A DNA stretch of 64,000 nucleotides. It comes from Rhodobacterales bacterium HKCCE2091. Its GTDB lineage: Bacteria; Pseudomonadota; Alphaproteobacteria; Rhodobacterales; Rhodobacteraceae. The stretch lies in contig WVSL01000009.1 of assembly GCA_015689685.1 (NCBI GenBank), positions 62,001-126,000 on the forward strand. The letters run 5' to 3'. Each line of letters begins with the position of its first letter. The stretch's first letter is position 1. Under the pieces are notes generated by a model that saw only the letters and a list, made by a program, of their open reading frames with translations, did not search any database and was not told where the DNA came from. The translations under genes and the position numbers were made by a program. Below are positions 8,110 through 16,668 of the stretch, piece by piece.

Positions 8110-8148
8110 TGATTCGGACTATATGAATCAGTAATTGAATCGGGTCAA
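8110..8148 (-). promoter_or_regulatory. Sigma70-type promoter with inverted repeat across the -10
   Basis: Reading leftward, TTGACC (8148-8143) and CATATA (8125-8120) are 17 bp apart. TATAGT (8123-8118) is an alternative at 19 bp. TGATTC (8110-8115) and GAATCA (8125-8130) form a perfect inverted repeat with a 9-bp spacer that covers the -10. Expected transcription starts about 20 bases before the SD of the cassette. A repressor at this repeat would block the promoter. Confidence 0.6.
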
Positions 8149-8156
8149 GTCACTCC

Positions 8157-9449
8157 TCAAACCACCACCTCCACCCGCTCCTGCTCCCCGACCCCGAACA
8201 CCCGCTTGTAGCGGGCGATCTCCGCCTCCGGGCCCATCGCCTTCTCCGGGTTGTCCGAGAGCTTCACGGTCGGCCGGCCGTTCGCCGAGACAGCCTTGCA
8301 CACGAGCGAAAACGGCGCCAGCGCGTCGTCCGCCACCAGCCCTCGGAAGTCGTTGGTCAGGAGCGTGCCCCAGCCGAAGCTGACGCGGACGCGGCCCGCG
8401 AACTGGCGGTAGAGCTCCTCGATCTTCGCCACGTCGAGCCCGTCGGAGAAGATGACGAGCTTGTCGCGCGGGTCCTCGCCCCGGTCCCGCCACCAGCGGA
8501 TCGCGGTTTCGGCCCCGGTGGCGGGGTCGCCGGAATCGATGCGGATGCCTGTCCACTGGGTCAGCCAGTCCGGCGCCTTGGCCAGGAACTGCTCGGTCCC
8601 GTAGGTGTCGGGCAGGATGATGCGGAGGTTGCCGTCATGCTCCTCGTGCCAGTCGGCCAGCACGTCGTAGGGGGCGCGGGCGAGCGCGTCGTCGCCGTCG
8701 GCGAGGGCGGCGTAGACCATCGGCAGTTCGTGGGCGTTGGTGCCGATGGCCTCGACCTCGCGCCTGAGCGCGATGAGGCAGTTGGAGGTGCCGGTGAACT
8801 TCGGGCCGAGGCCTTCGAGCATCGCCTGCACCGCCCAGTCCTGCCAGAGGAAGGAGTGGCGGCGACGGGTGCCGAAATCGGCGATGCGGAGGTGGGGCAG
8901 CGCGCGCAGGCGTTCGACCTTTTCCCACAGCTTGGTCATGGCGCGGGCGTAGAGGACCTGGAGTTCGAACCGGCCCATGTCGCGCAACACGGCGCGGGAA
9001 CGGAGTTCCATCAGGACGGCGAGGGCGGGGATTTCCCACAGCATGACCTCGGGCCAGGGGCCCTCGAAGGTCAGCTCGTACTGGTCGCCCTTGCGGTCGA
9101 GGTGGTAGGGCGGCAGCTGCAGGTTCTCGAACCAGTCCATGAACTCGGGCGTGAACATCTGGCGCTTGCCGTAGAAGGTATTGCCGCGCATCCAGGTCGA
9201 CTCGCCCCGGGACAGGCGCAGGGTGCGGATGTGGTCTAGCTGTTCGCGCAGCTCGCCCTCGTCGATCAGGGTCGCGAGCGGGATCCGCGTGGTGCGGTTG
9301 ATGAGCGAGAAGGTCACCTGCGTGTCGGGGCGGTTGCGGAACACCGACTGGCACATCAGGAGCTTGTAGAAGTCCGTGTCGATGAGCGAGCGGACGATCG
9401 GGTCGATCTTCCACTTGTGGTTGTAGACGCGGGTGGCGATGTCGACCAT
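8157..9449 (-). CDS. pncB: Nicotinate phosphoribosyltransferase
   Basis: The 430-residue enzyme makes nicotinate mononucleotide from nicotinate and PRPP in NAD salvage. Typical segments are DFYKLLMCQSVF near residue 26, FGTRRRHSF at 192-200, FTGTSN, and IRIDSGDP in the PRPP-binding part, followed by FSDGLD and SFGWGTLLTND. Length is normal. The start is ATG 9449. Its partner enzyme in the pathway, nicotinamidase PncA, is encoded 3.4 kb away at 12868-13473 but is not in the same operon. The upstream 107 bp hold no other gene. Confidence 0.96.
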   Translation of the reverse strand: MVDIATRVYNHKWKIDPIVRSLIDTDFYKLLMCQSVFRNRPDTQVTFSLINRTTRIPLATLIDEGELREQLDHIRTLRLSRGESTWMRGNTFYGKRQMFTPEFMDWFENLQLPPYHLDRKGDQYELTFEGPWPEVMLWEIPALAVLMELRSRAVLRDMGRFELQVLYARAMTKLWEKVERLRALPHLRIADFGTRRRHSFLWQDWAVQAMLEGLGPKFTGTSNCLIALRREVEAIGTNAHELPMVYAALADGDDALARAPYDVLADWHEEHDGNLRIILPDTYGTEQFLAKAPDWLTQWTGIRIDSGDPATGAETAIRWWRDRGEDPRDKLVIFSDGLDVAKIEELYRQFAGRVRVSFGWGTLLTNDFRGLVADDALAPFSLVCKAVSANGRPTVKLSDNPEKAMGPEAEIARYKRVFGVGEQERVEVVV

Positions 9450-9556
9450 GCGGGCGGCTCCGGGCGTTTCCGTCCCGTCAGGTTAAACAGGGTGCCGCCC
9501 GGGGTGGCAAGTTCGGGCGCCGCCCGGGGATCCGGACGGCGCGTGGCCTCGGCGGG

Positions 9557-10327
9557 TCAGATCAGCTGGCCGCCCGACACCTCGACGCGCTGGGCCGTCA
9601 TCCAGTTCGACGGCGACAGAAGCATCGACGCCACCGCGCCGCCGATGTCGTCGGGCAGGCCGACCCGGCCCTTGGCGGTGGTCGAGGCGATCATCGCGTT
9701 CAGTCCCGCGTCGTCCCGCACCGCGCCGCCGCCGAAGTCGGTCTCGACCGCGCCGGGCGCGATGGCGTTGGCCGAGATGCCGCGGGGCCCGAGTTCCTTC
9801 GCGAGGTAGCGGGTCATCACCTCCACCCCGCCCTTCATCGTGGCGTAGGCGGCGTAGCCCGGCAGCGAGAACCGGGCGAGGCCGGAGGAGACGTTGAGGA
9901 TGCGCCCGCCATCGGCGATCAGCGGCAGGAGCGCCTGAGTCAGGAAGAACACGCCCTTGAGATGGACGGCCATGAGCGCGTCGAACTCCGCCTCGGAGGT
10001 TTCCGCGAAGGGCCGGTGAACGCCGTTGCCGGCGTTGTTCACGAGGAAGTCGATCCGGTCACGGCCCCAGGTGTCGGCAAGCGCGGCGCGGAGGTCGGAG
10101 ATGAAGCCCGGGAACGCGCCGGTGTCGCCGGTGTCGAGGCGCAGCGCGACGGCGGTGCCGCCCCGGTCCTTCACCGCCTCGACCGTGTGGCGCGCGGCGT
10201 CCGCGTCACGGACATAGGTCAGGACGAGGTCGGCCCCGCCCTCGGCGAGATGCAGCGCCGCCGACCGGCCGAGGCCCCGGCTTCCGCCGGTGACAAGCGC
10301 GATGGGACGATGTGCAGGGGTGGTCAT
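9557..10327 (-). CDS. SDR-family oxidoreductase
   Basis: The 256-residue classical short-chain dehydrogenase has the Rossmann motif TGGSRGLG at residues 13-20, NNAG around 94, the catalytic Ser in LNVSSG and the YxxxK pair (YATMK, 157-161). The Gly-rich loop plus an Arg after it suggests NADP(H) preference. It carries a PGAVETDF segment and ends with a WMTAQ..VSGGQ motif common in FabG-like members. The substrate is unknown. It is divergent from the AraC-family gene at 10475, which is a likely regulator. Confidence 0.88.
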   Translation of the reverse strand: MTTPAHRPIALVTGGSRGLGRSAALHLAEGGADLVLTYVRDADAARHTVEAVKDRGGTAVALRLDTGDTGAFPGFISDLRAALADTWGRDRIDFLVNNAGNGVHRPFAETSEAEFDALMAVHLKGVFFLTQALLPLIADGGRILNVSSGLARFSLPGYAAYATMKGGVEVMTRYLAKELGPRGISANAIAPGAVETDFGGGAVRDDAGLNAMIASTTAKGRVGLPDDIGGAVASMLLSPSNWMTAQRVEVSGGQLI

Positions 10328-10474
10328 GGGAGGTTTCCTTTGTTGTCGGATAGTCCCGATCTGGCGCGGTTCCGGCCCGGATACCTGCGGAATTCACCGC
10401 CTGACTTGCCCGATCCTGCGGAACCGTGCGCTGCCGCCTGTTGCCTTCGCCCGATGCAAAGCAAATGATGGGCC

Positions 10475-11350
10475 ATGATCCGCGACCTGACCGCCCAAGT
10501 CCTGCGCCACGCCGCCGACCGGAACCTTCCCGAGGGCATCTCGGCGACGGACGTGCCCGGATTGTCGCTGTCCTACCACCGGCGCCCCGGCGCGATGGAG
10601 CATTCCGTGCTCAACCCGCTGGTCTGCTGCGTCGTGTCCGGCCGGAAGGAGGCGCTGGCGGGCGACCGCCTGATCGTGTTCGAGGCCGGGCAGGTCGCGA
10701 CGATCACGATGGACATGCCGGCGGTGTCGCGCGCCGTCGTCGCCAGCCCCGAGACCCCCTATGCCGGGCTCGGGCTGTCGCTGGACATGGCCCTGATCCG
10801 CGCGATCCTGGCCGAACTGCCGCCGGGCGAGCTGGCGCGGGAGCGGGCGGAGGCGGGGCGGGATTACCACGCCGCCGGGTTGTTCGACGCGCTCGGCCGG
10901 CTTCTTGCGCTGTCCGGCCGGCCCGGCGCAAGCGCGGTCCTTGCCCCCGCGATCACGCGCGAGGCCCATTTCCGCCTGCTGACGGGACCGGACGGCGCGC
11001 GGCTGGAGCGGCTGGCGGAACCCGACGGGCAGGCCGCCCGCATCGCGCGGGCCGTCGCGCGGATCCGGCAGAGCTTTGCCGAGACCCTGCCGGTCGCCGT
11101 CCTGGCGACCGAGGCGGGGATGAGCGCGACCGTATTCCACCAGGCGTTCCGCGCCGCGACCGGCACGACCCCGGTGCAGTTCCGCAAGAAGCTCAGGCTG
11201 ATCGAGGCGCGACGGCTGATCGCCCGGGGCGGTGTGCCGGTGACGCAGGCGGCCTTCGCGGTCGGCTACGAAAGCCCGGCCCAGTTCAGTCGCGACTACG
11301 CGCGGGAATTCGGCGCGAGCCCGCGCGCCGACAAGGCGGCGGCGGTCTGA
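10475..11350 (+). CDS. AraC-family transcriptional regulator
   Basis: The 291-residue protein has an N-terminal cupin-like AraC_N domain (residues about 25-160, with HSVLNPLVCCVVSGRKE and FEAGQVATITMDMP) and a C-terminal pair of helix-turn-helix motifs (about 195-285, with MSATVFHQAFRAATGTTPVQF and QAAFAVGYESPAQFSRDYAREFG). This type usually controls an adjacent gene in response to a small molecule. Here the divergent SDR gene, 147 bp away, is the obvious candidate target. The start is ATG 10475. Confidence 0.9.
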   Translation: MIRDLTAQVLRHAADRNLPEGISATDVPGLSLSYHRRPGAMEHSVLNPLVCCVVSGRKEALAGDRLIVFEAGQVATITMDMPAVSRAVVASPETPYAGLGLSLDMALIRAILAELPPGELARERAEAGRDYHAAGLFDALGRLLALSGRPGASAVLAPAITREAHFRLLTGPDGARLERLAEPDGQAARIARAVARIRQSFAETLPVAVLATEAGMSATVFHQAFRAATGTTPVQFRKKLRLIEARRLIARGGVPVTQAAFAVGYESPAQFSRDYAREFGASPRADKAAAV

Positions 11351-11403
11351 CGGCCGCCCGCGTTCCGATTGGCTGAGGCCCGGATTCCCGGTAGGCAGGC
11401 GCG

Positions 11404-12495
11404 GTGAGCGATCCGATCTCGATATTCCTGGTGGCGACGCCGGGGCTGGAACGGCTGGTGGCGGAGGAGGCCGCCGGGGCCGGGTTCGGTGGCGTGACGG
11501 TGGTGCCGGGCGGCGTGGAGGTCGCGGGCGGCTGGCCCGAGGTGCGGCGCGCGAACCGCGAGTTGCGCGGGCCGGTCCGGGTGCTGGCGCGGGTCGCGGA
11601 ATTCCGCGCGATGCATCCCGCGCAACTCGACAAGCGGGCGCGGAAACTGACGTGGCGGGACTGGCTGCGCGGCGATGTCCCGGTCTCGGTCGAGGCGGTG
11701 TGCCGCAAGTCGCGCATCTACCACGCGGGCGCGGCGAAGGGCCGGGTCGCCGGGGCGATCGCGGCCGCGGGCGTGCCGGTGGCGGAGAAGGCCGAGGTCG
11801 CGGTGAAGGCCCGGATCGAGGACGATCTCTGCACCGTCAGCCTCGATACTTCGGGCGAGCCGTTGCACCGGCGCGGGCACAAGGAATGGGTCGGCAAGGC
11901 GCCGATGCGAGAGAACATGGCCGCGATGTTCCTGCGCGCCTGCGGGTTCGACGGGTCGGGCCCGGTGGTGGACCCGATGTGCGGATCCGGCACCTTCGTG
12001 ATCGAGGCGGCGGAGATCGCGGCGGGGCTGATGCCGGGCCGGTCGCGCGATTTCGCGTTCACGAAACTGGCCGTGCCGGTGGCGGACGAGGTGCCGGTGC
12101 AGCCACCGGTCGCGGGCGCGGCGCGGTTCTTCGGCTACGACCGGGATGCCGGTGCGGCGCGCGGCGCGGCGGAGAACGCGGAGCGCGCCGGGGTCGCCGC
12201 ATTGTGCCGTTTCGACTGCCGGCCGGTATCGGACCTTGCCCCGCCGGAGGGGCCGCCGGGACTGGTGATCGTGAACCCGCCCTACGGCGCGCGGATCGGC
12301 AACCGTAAGCTCCTGTTCGGGCTCTACGGCGCGCTCGGCGGGGTGCTGCGGGAGCGGTTTCCGGGCTGGCGCGTGGGGCTGGTGACGAGCGATGGCGGGC
12401 TGGCGCAGGCGACCGGGCTCGACTGGTCTGACACGCTGGGGCCGGTGGACCTGGGCGGGACGAAGATCGCGCTGCGGCAGGCGGTGATCGGGTGA
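11404..12495 (+). CDS. Class I SAM-dependent RNA methyltransferase (THUMP, RlmL/YpsC type)
   Basis: The 363-residue protein begins with a ferredoxin-like/THUMP region (about 1-155, including VATPGLERLVAEEA) and continues as a Rossmann methyltransferase. The SAM motif is DPMCGSGTFVIEAA at about 193-206 and the catalytic motif is NPPYG near 283, typical of guanine-N2 or adenine-N6 RNA methyltransferases. Family members modify 23S rRNA or tRNA. The target is not decided by sequence. The start is GTG 11404. The stop overlaps the next start by 4 bp. Confidence 0.88.
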   Translation: MSDPISIFLVATPGLERLVAEEAAGAGFGGVTVVPGGVEVAGGWPEVRRANRELRGPVRVLARVAEFRAMHPAQLDKRARKLTWRDWLRGDVPVSVEAVCRKSRIYHAGAAKGRVAGAIAAAGVPVAEKAEVAVKARIEDDLCTVSLDTSGEPLHRRGHKEWVGKAPMRENMAAMFLRACGFDGSGPVVDPMCGSGTFVIEAAEIAAGLMPGRSRDFAFTKLAVPVADEVPVQPPVAGAARFFGYDRDAGAARGAAENAERAGVAALCRFDCRPVSDLAPPEGPPGLVIVNPPYGARIGNRKLLFGLYGALGGVLRERFPGWRVGLVTSDGGLAQATGLDWSDTLGPVDLGGTKIALRQAVIG

Positions 12496-12848
12496 GCCCG
12501 GAGGTGGCGGCGGTCTTCGACGCGATGCCGGGGCGGGAGGCGCTGCTGGCGGTCCGGGCGATGATCCTCGACGAGGCCGCGGCGCTGGGTCTGTCCGTGA
12601 CCGAGAGCCTGAAATGGGGCCAGCCGAGTTACGCCGCGCCGGGCGGGACACCGATCCGGCTCGGCCGCGGGCGCCACGGCGGGGCGGCGGTGTTCACCCA
12701 TTGCGCGACCAGCGTGGTGCCGGAATTCCGCGCGGCGTTCGGGGATCGGTTCCGGTACGACGGGACGCGGGGCGTGCTGCTGGACCCGGGTGCGCCGCCG
12801 GACGAGTTGCGCATGCTGATCCGGCGGGCGCTGACCTATCGCGGCTGA
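12492..12848 (+). CDS. DUF1801 domain protein
   Basis: The 118-residue protein is a single DUF1801 domain: AVRAMILDEAAALGLSVTES, followed by LKWGQPSYAA, which is the family hallmark, and a C-terminal LRMLIRRALTY. Function is unknown. Some relatives are annotated as iron-chaperone-like (frataxin-like fold) proteins. The GTG start overlaps the methyltransferase stop (GTGA), so the two are translationally coupled. The following pncA is convergent. Confidence 0.75.
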   Translation: MSPEVAAVFDAMPGREALLAVRAMILDEAAALGLSVTESLKWGQPSYAAPGGTPIRLGRGRHGGAAVFTHCATSVVPEFRAAFGDRFRYDGTRGVLLDPGAPPDELRMLIRRALTYRG

Positions 12849-12867
12849 GGGCGGGCGTCGCGGCCCG

Positions 12868-13473
12868 TCAGGCGAGCACCACCCCGGCGTCGGCCATCGC
12901 CTCGCGCGCTTCCTCGAGCGAGCCGTTGGCGTCGATGGCGCGGCTGAGGCCGTCGATCACCTCCACGTCGAAGCCGAGGCGGGCCGCGTCGACGGCGGAG
13001 TAGTTGACGCAGAAATCGGTGGCGAGACCGACGAGGGTGAGCCGCGCGATGCCGCGGGTGCGCAGGTAGCCTTCGAGCCCGGTCGGCGTCTCGCGGTCGT
13101 TCTCGAAGAAGGCGGAATAGCTGTCGATCTCGCGGCGGAAACCCTTGCGCACGATCAGGTCGGCGCAATCCACGTCGAGGTCGGGGTGGAACTCCGCGCC
13201 GGGGGAGCCCTGGATGCAGTGATCGGGCCAGAGCACCTGCATCCCGTAGGGCATCTCGATCACCGAAAGCGGGTCGTGGCCGGGATGTTCCGACGCGAAG
13301 CTGGAATGCCCCGCCGGGTGCCAGTCCTGGGTCAGCACCACCGCCGGGAACTCGGCCATCAGCGCGTTGATCCCCGGCACGATCTGGTCGCCGCCCGGCA
13401 CGGCGAGCGCGCCGCCGGGGCAGAAATCGTTCTGGACGTCGATGACGAGAAGGGCGTGATCGGGGTCGCGCAT
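12868..13473 (-). CDS. pncA: Nicotinamidase
   Basis: The 201-residue enzyme deamidates nicotinamide to nicotinate. The catalytic triad is visible: Asp in VIDVQNDF (near residue 12), Lys in VRKGF (near 109) and Cys in GLATDFCVNYSAVDA (near 155). The metal-binding DWHPAGHSSF supplies Asp and two His. The start ATG 13473 gives MRDPDHALLVIDVQNDF. A longer frame to 13536 adds 21 residues with no family support. Its product is the substrate of PncB encoded nearby. Confidence 0.95.
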   Translation of the reverse strand: MRDPDHALLVIDVQNDFCPGGALAVPGGDQIVPGINALMAEFPAVVLTQDWHPAGHSSFASEHPGHDPLSVIEMPYGMQVLWPDHCIQGSPGAEFHPDLDVDCADLIVRKGFRREIDSYSAFFENDRETPTGLEGYLRTRGIARLTLVGLATDFCVNYSAVDAARLGFDVEVIDGLSRAIDANGSLEEAREAMADAGVVLA

Positions 13474-13548
13474 GTCAGGGGCCTCCGGCTGAGTAGCGGC
13501 AGGCCCCTTGTCGCCCCCGTCGATGCCGGGGGTCAATCGCTCAGTTGC

Positions 13549-14223
13549 CTATTCGGCGGATGCGAGCTGGATCGCCAGTTCGCGGTAGAGTTTCCGCCGC
13601 ATCTGGCTGGCGTAGTCGTCGACATGGGCGACGGTGACCGAGAAACTGTCCGGCCCGTGGATCACCCGGTCGCGGTAGTAGTTGTGGACATCCCCGCCCT
13701 CGGTATCGACGACGATGGCGTTGACCGTCAGGTTGACCGCGGCGAGGGATTCCCGGGTCAGTTCGGGAAGGACGCCTTCGTTCGAGCGCCCGTCGCCCGA
13801 GATGTCGAGCACGTAGCGTTCGCAGCGCGGCGCGCGGGTCATCGCGGCGGCGGCGGCATCCAGCGCCTCGCCGAGCGCGGTGGCGCTTTGCGACCACGGC
13901 CGCGGCAGGGAGGCGACGTCGGTGGCGAACTGAGCGACGTCGGACTGGGTCTGCATCTGCCGCCAGTCAATGGCGACGAGCTGTTCCTGGTGGCCCGACC
14001 AGAGCAGCACCAGCACGGCGCTGTTCCCGTTGTAGAGCGCATGGGCAACCATTGGATCGCGGAGGCCCTCGGCGAGGCCCTCCATCTGAACGCGGTAGTC
14101 CTGGTCCGAGATGGACCCGGAGACGTCGATTGCAAACGCTATGGCGACCTCGCAAGCGCGGGCGGCCGGAGCGGCGGCAATGGCGACGATGGTGAGGAGT
14201 GGGAGGAGCAATCGGTGGGTCAT
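13549..14223 (-). CDS. DUF1194 secreted VWA-like protein
   Basis: The protein (224 residues from ATG 14223) has a signal peptide, MTHRLLLPLLTIVAIAAAPA, and a von Willebrand A-like fold with a MIDAS-type DVSGSIS near residue 33, matching DUF1194. VLDISGDGRSNEG near 140 supplies further metal-site residues. Function is unknown: probably a periplasmic or exported adhesion or binding module. An in-frame ATG at 14238 would add five residues. It ends 76 bp from the pncA start region, reading in the same direction. Confidence 0.82.
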   Translation of the reverse strand: MTHRLLLPLLTIVAIAAAPAARACEVAIAFAIDVSGSISDQDYRVQMEGLAEGLRDPMVAHALYNGNSAVLVLLWSGHQEQLVAIDWRQMQTQSDVAQFATDVASLPRPWSQSATALGEALDAAAAAMTRAPRCERYVLDISGDGRSNEGVLPELTRESLAAVNLTVNAIVVDTEGGDVHNYYRDRVIHGPDSFSVTVAHVDDYASQMRRKLYRELAIQLASAE

Positions 14224-14382
14224 GCTTAACGGTGTCATGAACCCCTTACCGAATCATGAGTAACAGATAGAATTGTAGGCAATGGAACCGGGACTGCCCG
14301 AAACAGAGCGCCCCATGTCGGGCACCTGCCTAATCATTGAGCATGCTTGCTGCGGTGCAGCGGAGACAGTAAGAGCGGCGGA

Positions 14383-15291
14383 ATGACCATCGTCGCCGCC
14401 CTGTACCACTTCGCGCCGGTTCCGGATCCCGAGAGCATCAGGGGCCCACTGGAGACAGTCTGTACCCGGAACGGGGTTAAGGGGACATTGCTGCTGGCCG
14501 GGGAGGGGATCAACGGCACGATCGCGGGCGACAGGGCCGGGATCGACGCGGTGATCGCCCATGTCCGCGCGCTTCCCGGCTTCGACGGGCTGACCTGGAA
14601 GGAGGCCGAAGCGGAGACCCCGCCCTTCGCGCGGATGAAGGTGCGGGTGAAGCGCGAGATCGTCACGATGGGCCGCCCCGTCGACGCCGCCCGGCCCGGA
14701 ACCCACGTTCCGCCCGCCGAGTGGAACGCGCTGATCTCGTCCCCGGACGTGGCGGTGATCGATACTCGGAACGACTACGAGGTGGCCATCGGCAGCTTCG
14801 ACGGCGCGATCGATCCCGGCACCGCGAGCTTCCGCGACTTTCCCGCGTGGTGGGAGGCCAACGGCTACCGCTTCGCCAACAAGCGCATCGCGATGTTCTG
14901 CACCGGCGGCATCCGCTGCGAGAAATCGACCGCCTTCCTGCGCGAACAGGGGGTGGAGGATGTCTACCACCTGCAAGGCGGGATCCTGAAATACCTGGAG
15001 GAAATCCCGGAGGCCGAGAGCCTGTGGAACGGCGGCTGTTTCGTGTTCGACGAACGGGTGTCCGTGGGGCACGGGCTGAAGGCGACAGGGCACACGCTGT
15101 GCCGGGCCTGCCGCCGCCCGCTGACCGATGCCGACCGCGCCGACCCGGTCTACGAGGAAGGCGTGCAGTGCCCGCGATGCGTGGACGAATACGGGCCGGA
15201 GGACCGGGCGCGGTTCCGGGAGCGGCAACGGCAGGTTGACCTGGCCGCGGCGCGGGGCGCGCGGCATATCGGGGCCGGTCAGGACGGCTGA
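14383..15291 (+). CDS. trhO: tRNA uridine(34) hydroxylase TrhO (rhodanese domain)
   Basis: The 302-residue protein has an N-terminal acylphosphatase-like domain ([24 protein letters not shown]), a rhodanese domain ([18 protein letters not shown], then the active-site [10 protein letters not shown] with Cys near residue 187) and a C-terminal Cys-rich motif ([17 protein letters not shown]) that may bind metal. TrhO hydroxylates U34 of tRNA using oxygen, towards cmo5U. The start ATG 14383 gives [10 protein letters not shown]. An upstream in-frame ATG at 14347 lies in the intergenic region. Confidence 0.92.
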   Translation: MTIVAALYHFAPVPDPESIRGPLETVCTRNGVKGTLLLAGEGINGTIAGDRAGIDAVIAHVRALPGFDGLTWKEAEAETPPFARMKVRVKREIVTMGRPVDAARPGTHVPPAEWNALISSPDVAVIDTRNDYEVAIGSFDGAIDPGTASFRDFPAWWEANGYRFANKRIAMFCTGGIRCEKSTAFLREQGVEDVYHLQGGILKYLEEIPEAESLWNGGCFVFDERVSVGHGLKATGHTLCRACRRPLTDADRADPVYEEGVQCPRCVDEYGPEDRARFRERQRQVDLAAARGARHIGAGQDG

Positions 15292-15295
15292 GGCC

Positions 15296-15640
15296 CTAGA
15301 GTTCCCGGTGGAAGTGAAAGATGTGCCCGTCGAGGTCGCAGAGGGTGAACTGGCGCAGGCCGTAGGGCTGGTCGGCCGGGGGCGCGACGACCCCGGCCCC
15401 GAGCGCGGTGAAGGCGGCGAAGGCGGCATCCAGGTCGGGCATGTGGACCCAGAAGACGTGGGGCGTGAAGGGCGCATCGACCTCGCGCAGGAAGATCGCG
15501 CAATCGCCGTGGCTGACCGCGCCGATCCGGCCCTCGTCGTGGCGCCAGCCGACCTGGAACCCGAAGCGGTCGCGGTAATGCGCCTGCGCGGCGGACAGGT
15601 CCCGGACCGGGAGCGCGGGGACGGGCTGCGAAAACACCAT
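15296..15640 (-). CDS. VOC-family (glyoxalase/bleomycin-resistance-like) protein
   Basis: From ATG 15640 the product has 114 residues with the two-repeat beta-alpha-beta-beta-beta pattern of VOC proteins: PVPALPVRDLSAAQAHYRD at the start, then HGDCAIFLRE, and the closing DLDGHIFHFHREL with metal-site-like His/Glu. The substrate is unknown. An in-frame ATG at 15658 would add six residues. It is convergent with trhO, with only 4 bp between the stops. Confidence 0.82.
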   Translation of the reverse strand: MVFSQPVPALPVRDLSAAQAHYRDRFGFQVGWRHDEGRIGAVSHGDCAIFLREVDAPFTPHVFWVHMPDLDAAFAAFTALGAGVVAPPADQPYGLRQFTLCDLDGHIFHFHREL

Positions 15641-15677
15641 CCCCCGATCCTGCCCCATGACGTGCGGCAATCCCACG

Positions 15678-15709
15678 AAAAACCCCCGCCCGGGGATGTC
15701 GGGCGGGGG
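15678..15709 (-). terminator. Terminator of the curli-type operon
   Basis: A ten-base-pair stem (CCCCCGCCCG 15683-15692 with CGGGCGGGGG 15700-15709) is followed, on the minus strand, by five T (complement of A at 15678-15682). It sits 54 bp beyond the last curlin stop codon. Confidence 0.8.
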
Positions 15710-15762
15710 AAGTGGGGGGCCGTTGCGGTACGGGCCCCCGAGGGACGCGGTGGGGCGGGGGA

Positions 15763-16158
15763 TCAATCCCAGCCGAACTGGAGCGCGAACCCGGTCTCGC
15801 CGTCGGCGGTCTGGGTCACGTTGGCATCGGCGCCGTCGCCGAACTGGAAGATGCCGTAATTCTGGCCGTTGCCCTGCTGGTTCAGGATCGCGGAGTGGCC
15901 ATTGCCGTCCTGGTGGATGACGCCGCTGCTGCCGGTGCCGGCCTGGATCAGCGCGGCGCCGTTGAGCGAGCCGTCCTGGTGGACGAAGGCCCCGGAATCG
16001 ACGCCCTGGGCGATGCGGTAGAGCGCGAGCCCGGCCTGCACCGCGCGGGCCTCGTCCGCGTTCTGGGCGTTGAAGTTGAAGCTCACGGTGCCCCCGGCGA
16101 GAACGGGCGCGGCAGCGAGCGAGAGGAAGGCGGCGGTAAGAAGGGTCTTGGGCAGCAT
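15763..16158 (-). CDS. Curlin-repeat protein, minor/nucleator-like
   Basis: The 131-residue protein has a signal peptide (MLPKTLLTAAFLSLAAAPVLA) cut before about residue 22. It is followed by imperfect curlin repeats of about 20-22 residues with the pattern N/G-x-A-x-I-x-Q-x-G (LIQAGTGSSG, VIHQDGNGHS, ILNQQGNGQN, GIFQFGDGAD, NVTQTADGET). Such strands stack into amyloid fibres on the cell surface. Its irregular repeats suggest a CsgB-like nucleator, but that is inference. It is the last gene of a three-gene cluster with CsgH and a second curlin. Confidence 0.82.
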   Translation of the reverse strand: MLPKTLLTAAFLSLAAAPVLAGGTVSFNFNAQNADEARAVQAGLALYRIAQGVDSGAFVHQDGSLNGAALIQAGTGSSGVIHQDGNGHSAILNQQGNGQNYGIFQFGDGADANVTQTADGETGFALQFGWD

Positions 16159-16196
16159 TGGAATGGTCCTTTCAAATGGATTGGGTCGTGAAGGTG

Positions 16197-16592
16197 TCAG
16201 CGGAGCGGGCAGCTCCGCGTGGTGCCGGCGATGGAAACCTCCATCTCGGCGGTGGTGATGTTGGTCTGGCCGGCGACGGTGATGCGGCCGACGCGCGCGG
16301 TTTCGTTCCTGGCCAGCCGCAGGTGGCCGCCCTGGTTGAGCGAGGTGGCGGGGCCGCCGAGATGGATCGAGTAGACCCCGTCGGCGGGTACGCGGGCGGT
16401 GACGACGCCTTCGTAGACGAGACCGTTGCGGGTGCGCTGGACCTCGAGCGCGCAGTCGACCGGGGCGGCGACGCCGGAGGGCGCATGGGCCTGGGCGACG
16501 AGCGGCGGGGCGGCGGTGGCGGCGCATCCGACGACGACCGCGGTGGCGGCGGCACCGAGCACGAGGCGGGCGGGAAGCGGAAGCGGGAACAT
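16197..16592 (-). CDS. csgH: Curli assembly chaperone CsgH
   Basis: The 131-residue protein has an N-terminal hydrophobic export sequence that may be a lipoprotein signal (AVVVGC at 18-23). The mature part is a small Ig-like beta-sandwich with two cysteines (CALEVQRT and the C-terminal TRSCPLR) that can form a disulfide. VYSIHLGG, TSLNQGGHLRLARNE and VGRITVAG fit the alphaproteobacterial CsgH/CsgC family, which keeps curlin soluble in the periplasm. Placement between two curlin genes supports the call. Confidence 0.78.
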   Translation of the reverse strand: MFPLPLPARLVLGAAATAVVVGCAATAAPPLVAQAHAPSGVAAPVDCALEVQRTRNGLVYEGVVTARVPADGVYSIHLGGPATSLNQGGHLRLARNETARVGRITVAGQTNITTAEMEVSIAGTTRSCPLR

Positions 16593-16629
16593 GGCGAACT
16601 CCTTTCTCGGAGGGGGGCGGGGCGATGGC

Positions 16630-16658
16630 GGGGGCGGGCGCGGGGATCGCCCGCCCCC
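16630..16658 (-). promoter_or_regulatory. Hairpin between the first curlin and csgH
   Basis: A perfect ten-base-pair inverted repeat (GGGGGCGGGC 16630-16639, GCCCGCCCCC 16649-16658) with a nine-base loop lies about 10 bp after the curlin stop. It has no T tract, so it is more likely a processing or partial-termination hairpin that favours the first, abundant subunit. Confidence 0.6.
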
Positions 16659-16668
16659 CGGCTCGGGC

